Origin: Clostridiales bacterium
GTDB lineage: Bacteria; Bacillota; Clostridia; Oscillospirales; CAG-272
Assembly (NCBI GenBank): GCA_016288155.1
Contig: JAEEYP010000010.1
Coordinates: 1 to 62,346 of the forward strand
Direction of reading: 5' to 3'
Length of the DNA: 62,346 bases
Of this stretch, positions 59,289 to 62,346 are shown in pieces. Below the pieces are notes generated by a model, which was not told where the DNA came from, did no database searches, and saw nothing but the letters and a program-made list of their open reading frames with translations. Each line of letters begins with the position of its first letter. Within the stretch, counting starts at the first letter, position 1. A program made the translations under genes and the position numbers.

Positions 59289-60560
59289 TTGGACAGAAAA
59301 CTGAGAATCGGCATTTTCGGCGTAGGTTACCGCGGCACGGATGTCGGGCGCGGCGGCTCGCTGATCCCCTCTATCGAGGCTTCCGGCGCCGATGTCGTGG
59401 CGCTGTGCGACAACCGGGAATTCCATCTCCGCTACTGCAAAGAAAAGTGCTTCAAGAATCGAAGCGTCGCCCTGTACGGCGATTTTGCTTCCTTCATCCG
59501 CCACGATATGGACGTCGTCCTTTTGTGCAACTATTTCCCGGAGCATACGCCGTACGCGATCGCCGCCATGCGGTCCGGCAAGCACGTCCTCTGCGAGACG
59601 ACCTCCAATGTGACCATGGCGGACGGCGTGGCGCTCGTTCGTGCCAAGGAGGAGACCGGAAAGATCTTCGGACTTCTCGAAAATTATCCCTTCTTCCGCT
59701 CGAGCCAGGAGATGGAACGGGTCTGCCGGGGCGGGACGCTCGGCGAGATCGTATACGCCGAAGGCGAATACGTCCATCCCACGTGCCGCCGGGATTCCAA
59801 TTCCCTCGCGCCCTCCGTGACCCACTGGCGGAACTGGCTCCCGCGCTCGTACTATCTCAGTCATTCCCTTGCACCCCTGATGCAGATGACGGACGCGATG
59901 CCCACGCGCGTGACCGCCATGGCGTCCTTCCATCCGGATCTGATGAAGGGCAGAGCCGCGCACGTCGCGGACCGCGTCGCTGTACTTCTTCTGCAGACCG
60001 ACCGGAACATCGTTTTCCGCGTCACCGGCTGCGCCGCTTTCGCGCAGCACGGCAACTATTACCGCGTTGCCGGCGACCGGGGAACGATCGACTGTACCCG
60101 CGACAACAGAAGAGTGCGGCTGACCTACAACGGCTGGGACGTCCCGGAAGGGGCCGAGTCCTACCGCGAATACGACGCCCCGTGGTCCGATCCGGCGCTC
60201 GGCGCGCTCGCCGAAGGCGCCGGGCACGGCGGAGGGGATTTCTTCGCCATCTGGCACTTCCTCCGCGCCGTGGAGGAAGGCAGGGAACCGTACTGGAACG
60301 TCTACCGCGCCACGAATATCGCTTCCTGCGCGATCCTCGCGCATCGCAGTATCCTCACCGGCAACATCGGATTCGACGTCCCGGATTTCAGCCGGGAGGA
60401 AGACAGGCGCAGATATGAGTACGACCGCTCCTCTCCCTTCCCGGATGAGCACGGCCGCGTCAGCATCCCCGTCTCCTCGCAGCCCTATGAGCCCGGCCCG
60501 GACGACCTCGCCCAGGCGCTTCAGGATTGGAAGGACACCGGCGTCTGGATGGAAGACTGA
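59289..60560 (+). CDS. Gfo/Idh/MocA-family dehydrogenase (TTG start)
   Basis: The 423-residue protein starts at a TTG (AAAGGAG about 11 bases upstream; no nearby ATG fits) and reads LRIGIFGVGYRGTDVGRGGS, the NAD(P)-binding loop. VVLLCNYFPEHTPYAIAAMR, GKHVLCETTSN (in the EKP position), ENYPFFRSSQEME, AEGEYVH and GHGGGDFFAIWHFL follow. It is a full paralogue of the gene at 27768 and keeps the same CNYFxEH and GHGGGDF marks. SBP 5 follows after 56 bases, repeating the dehydrogenase-SBP order seen at 26128-28949. Confidence 0.86.
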   Translation: MDRKLRIGIFGVGYRGTDVGRGGSLIPSIEASGADVVALCDNREFHLRYCKEKCFKNRSVALYGDFASFIRHDMDVVLLCNYFPEHTPYAIAAMRSGKHVLCETTSNVTMADGVALVRAKEETGKIFGLLENYPFFRSSQEMERVCRGGTLGEIVYAEGEYVHPTCRRDSNSLAPSVTHWRNWLPRSYYLSHSLAPLMQMTDAMPTRVTAMASFHPDLMKGRAAHVADRVAVLLLQTDRNIVFRVTGCAAFAQHGNYYRVAGDRGTIDCTRDNRRVRLTYNGWDVPEGAESYREYDAPWSDPALGALAEGAGHGGGDFFAIWHFLRAVEEGREPYWNVYRATNIASCAILAHRSILTGNIGFDVPDFSREEDRRRYEYDRSSPFPDEHGRVSIPVSSQPYEPGPDDLAQALQDWKDTGVWMED

Positions 60561-60562
60561 CC

Positions 60563-60586
60563 GAACGAGAACGAGAATGAGAATGA
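60563..60586 (+). repeat. Four-unit hexanucleotide tandem repeat
   Basis: Four 6-bp units GAACGA, GAACGA, GAATGA, GAATGA lie between the Gfo/Idh stop codon and the ribosome binding site of SBP 5. Copy-number change would alter only the spacer length, not a reading frame. Confidence 0.7.
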
Positions 60587-60616
60587 GATCAAAAGAACAA
60601 AAAGGAGGACATGTTT

Positions 60617-62095
60617 ATGAAGATCCGAATCACGGTGATTTTGCTCCTGACGGCGCTCCTTCTCGCGTCATGCGGCGAGGGCGGAGCCGGGAAAGAGACC
60701 GACACCGCCGCCCCGCCGCCGTCCGAATCCGTCGGGACTGATGTTCCCGATACCGAGACGGAGCCCGCGGAGACCGGACCCGTTCCCGATATCCCCGACG
60801 TAAAATACGACGGCGAATCCTTCCGCGTCATGTACCGCTTCGGGACGTCTTCTTACAACTGCACGGACGTATGGGCGGATACCCTGACGGGGGACGTGGT
60901 CGGCGACGCGGTGTATAATAGGAATATCAAGCTGGAGGATCATTTCGGGATCAAACTCGTTCCTCTCCCGGACACCTCGCCTTACGACAAAATGAAGAAG
61001 AACGTCGCCGCGTATGACGACTGGTGCGAGGTCCTGTCGGACCAGAAGCGCACGATCTTCCCGCTGACGCTCGACGACTATATGCAGGACTGGAACGCAA
61101 TCGAGTACGTCGATTTCGAGAATCCGTGGTGGGATTCCAATTTCGCGCGGGACATGTCGCTCGGCGAGCATCTGTACATGGCGGTCGGGGACTTCAACTT
61201 TTTCGGAACGACGACGATCTACTTCCTCGCCTTCAACAAGAAGCTCGTCACGGACTACAACCTTGCGCTTCCCTATCAGGACGTGTACGACGGCACGTGG
61301 ACGTTCGACAAAATGTGCGATATGGTGAAGCAGGTTTCCGAGGACCTCGACGGCGACGGCAGGATGACGACCTACGACCGCTGGGGGATCATGTACCAGA
61401 CGGAGGTCGCTTTCCGGATGACGGCCGGCATGGGCGTGCGGATGACGGTCCGGGACGAGGACAATTATCCCGTTCTCGCGCCGCTGGACGACCGGATGAT
61501 CGACGCGATCGAAAAGGTGATCGCGCTGAGGGACGACGAGACGCACGCGGTCAGCTACCGCACTATGTGGACCGGACAGAACACTGCCGGGTATCCGCAT
61601 GAGTACGCGTTCGCCCGCTCGCGCTTCGTAACGGATCAGCTTTTGTTCCTCGAGGGCACGCCGACTATGTGCATCAATGAATTCGGCGATATGGGATCGC
61701 CGTTCGGCGTCTGTCCGATGCCGAAATACGATGAGGAACAGGATCGCTATTACGCGCTAAGCGACGAGTTCGCCTGCGCGTGGGTGATCCCCGTCACCTC
61801 GCAGAAGAGTGAGATGACCGGCATCCTGACGGAATACTGGGCGTATCTTTCCCAGCCGCTCACGGAAGCCGTCTATGAAAAGATGCTGAAGGGACGCCGG
61901 ATGGACGCGCCCGACGACGCGGCCATGCTCGATATCATCTTCGATTCCGCGTATTACGAGATCTCGTTTCTCGGTCCGAGCATCGGCATCAGCGATATGA
62001 TGCAGCGGGCGGTCAGCTCCGGCAACGTCGCCTCCGCCTACGCGGCAGCGGAAGAATCCATCGAAAAGAAGCTGGATTCCTTCCGGCCCGATTGA
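60617..62095 (+). CDS. Extracellular solute-binding lipoprotein (orphan SBP 5)
   Basis: The 492-residue lipoprotein (lipid Cys 19, ALLLASCG) starts at the ATG at 60617, 8 bases after AAGGAGG; the ATG at 60611 is too close. It has ENPWWDSNFARD, VYDGTWTFDKM and the calcium-loop-like DLDGDGRMTTYDRWG, and ends EESIEKKLDSFRPD. It is most like SBP 3, which also follows a Gfo/Idh gene. No permease is present before the window ends. Confidence 0.87.
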   Translation: MKIRITVILLLTALLLASCGEGGAGKETDTAAPPPSESVGTDVPDTETEPAETGPVPDIPDVKYDGESFRVMYRFGTSSYNCTDVWADTLTGDVVGDAVYNRNIKLEDHFGIKLVPLPDTSPYDKMKKNVAAYDDWCEVLSDQKRTIFPLTLDDYMQDWNAIEYVDFENPWWDSNFARDMSLGEHLYMAVGDFNFFGTTTIYFLAFNKKLVTDYNLALPYQDVYDGTWTFDKMCDMVKQVSEDLDGDGRMTTYDRWGIMYQTEVAFRMTAGMGVRMTVRDEDNYPVLAPLDDRMIDAIEKVIALRDDETHAVSYRTMWTGQNTAGYPHEYAFARSRFVTDQLLFLEGTPTMCINEFGDMGSPFGVCPMPKYDEEQDRYYALSDEFACAWVIPVTSQKSEMTGILTEYWAYLSQPLTEAVYEKMLKGRRMDAPDDAAMLDIIFDSAYYEISFLGPSIGISDMMQRAVSSGNVASAYAAAEESIEKKLDSFRPD

Positions 62096-62159
62096 TCCGC
62101 TGAGGAAGCCGCCCGGCTGTCCGGCGCCGCTTTTTCCGATAGACCCGCCGTACCCGCTC

Positions 62160-62188
62160 TTGCATCCGCGCCGAAAATGTGCTATACT
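62160..62188 (+). promoter_or_regulatory. Promoter of the gene at the right edge
   Basis: TTGCAT (62160-62165), 17 bases, TATACT (62183-62188), with TGTG before the -10. Confidence 0.65.
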
Positions 62189-62249
62189 GAAACAAATACG
62201 ACGCCGGAGACCGGACGTTCGGCCTTCGGCGGGACCGGAGGCGGCAGCA

Positions 62250-62346
62250 ATGGCATGGGTCGGGAATATGGCGTGGAGGATCGGGGAGATCTCCGATCTG
62301 AACGGGCAGCTGGACTGGACGTTTGAGCACGGCCTGAAGGCGGTAT
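62250..62346 (+). CDS. Start of an unidentified gene (cut by window edge)
   Basis: GGAGG lies upstream of an ATG at 62250 that opens a frame to the window end, reading WRIGEISDLNGQLDWTFEHG from residue 9. Together with its own promoter this is a real gene start. Only 32 residues are visible; the pattern could fit a sugar phosphate isomerase/epimerase-like barrel, but I do not claim it. Confidence 0.55.
   Translation, partial: MAWVGNMAWRIGEISDLNGQLDWTFEHGLKAV

Noticed and set aside
1..62346. CRISPR arrays, tRNA, rRNA, insertion sequences or prophage genes
   Set aside because: No regularly spaced direct repeats, no tRNA- or rRNA-like conserved segments, and no transposase, integrase or phage structural motifs were seen when reading both strands. 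A profile search would be decisive.

Overview
The window comes from a GC-rich (about 60%) monoderm bacterium. It looks like an uncultured gut-type Clostridia/Bacillota member. The reasons are inference from what can be read: strong AGGAGG-type ribosome binding sites, sigma-A promoters of the form TTGACA-17-TATAAT, many lipoproteins with a short signal, a lipobox Cys and an acidic/Thr/Pro-rich linker, a Bce-type two-component/ABC module, and a GLUG-motif surface protein. No rRNA, tRNA, CRISPR array, integrase or transposase was seen. High GC makes long antisense open frames common; these were ignored.

Layout. 1-2193 (-): N-terminal 731 residues of a beta-helix/GLUG surface protein. 2578-8129 (-): metallophosphoesterase, then a BceA-BceB-BceR-BceS-like resistance/sensing operon with a BceR-type operator upstream. 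8552-13532: SGNH hydrolase, AraC regulator, and a divergent pair of lipoproteins (glycosidase-like plus solute-binding protein, SBP). 13631-21360: carbohydrate genes (AraC-GNAT fusion, GH39-like enzyme, second SBP) mixed with decayed genes (two frameshifted small lipoproteins, a glycosyltransferase with an internal deletion, a frameshifted membrane protein). 21943-24855: MoxR ATPase, DUF58 and DUF4129-like operon. 25057-28949 (-): Gfo/Idh/MocA dehydrogenase, SBP, ornithine-cyclodeaminase-like protein. 29299-33446: LacI-type regulator and DUF6067/GH123-like enzyme. 33582-39190: fourth SBP, glutaminase-A-like protein and a GHL10-like barrel. 39313-43872: AraC regulator divergent from a four-gene operon of creatinase-like M24 protein, Anabaena sensory rhodopsin transducer (ASRT)-family protein, creatininase-like hydrolase and DUF4432-type epimerase. 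43934-49494: gene remnant, GH31 glucosidase, OmpR/HisKA two-component system and a rearranged ABC gene. 49576-59091: polysaccharide-deacetylase-like protein, FAD oxidoreductase, SIS isomerase, ROK kinase, a Gfo/Idh gene fragment, heparinase II/III-like lyase and AraC regulator. 59289-62346: Gfo/Idh dehydrogenase, fifth SBP and the start of an unidentified gene.

How it may work together (inference): five AraC/LacI-type regulators each sit beside enzymes for unusual or modified glycans (GH39, GH31, DUF6067, heparinase, SGNH esterase, deacetylase, ROK, SIS, Gfo/Idh). Nearly all of these enzymes lack signal peptides, so they probably act on imported oligosaccharides. Five extracellular solute-binding lipoproteins are present but no sugar ABC permease is encoded beside any of them. 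The most unusual unit is the ASRT/creatinase-like/creatininase-like/epimerase operon. Five loci carry gene damage, and all four simple frameshifts are missing one base. This may be real decay or long-read homopolymer error.
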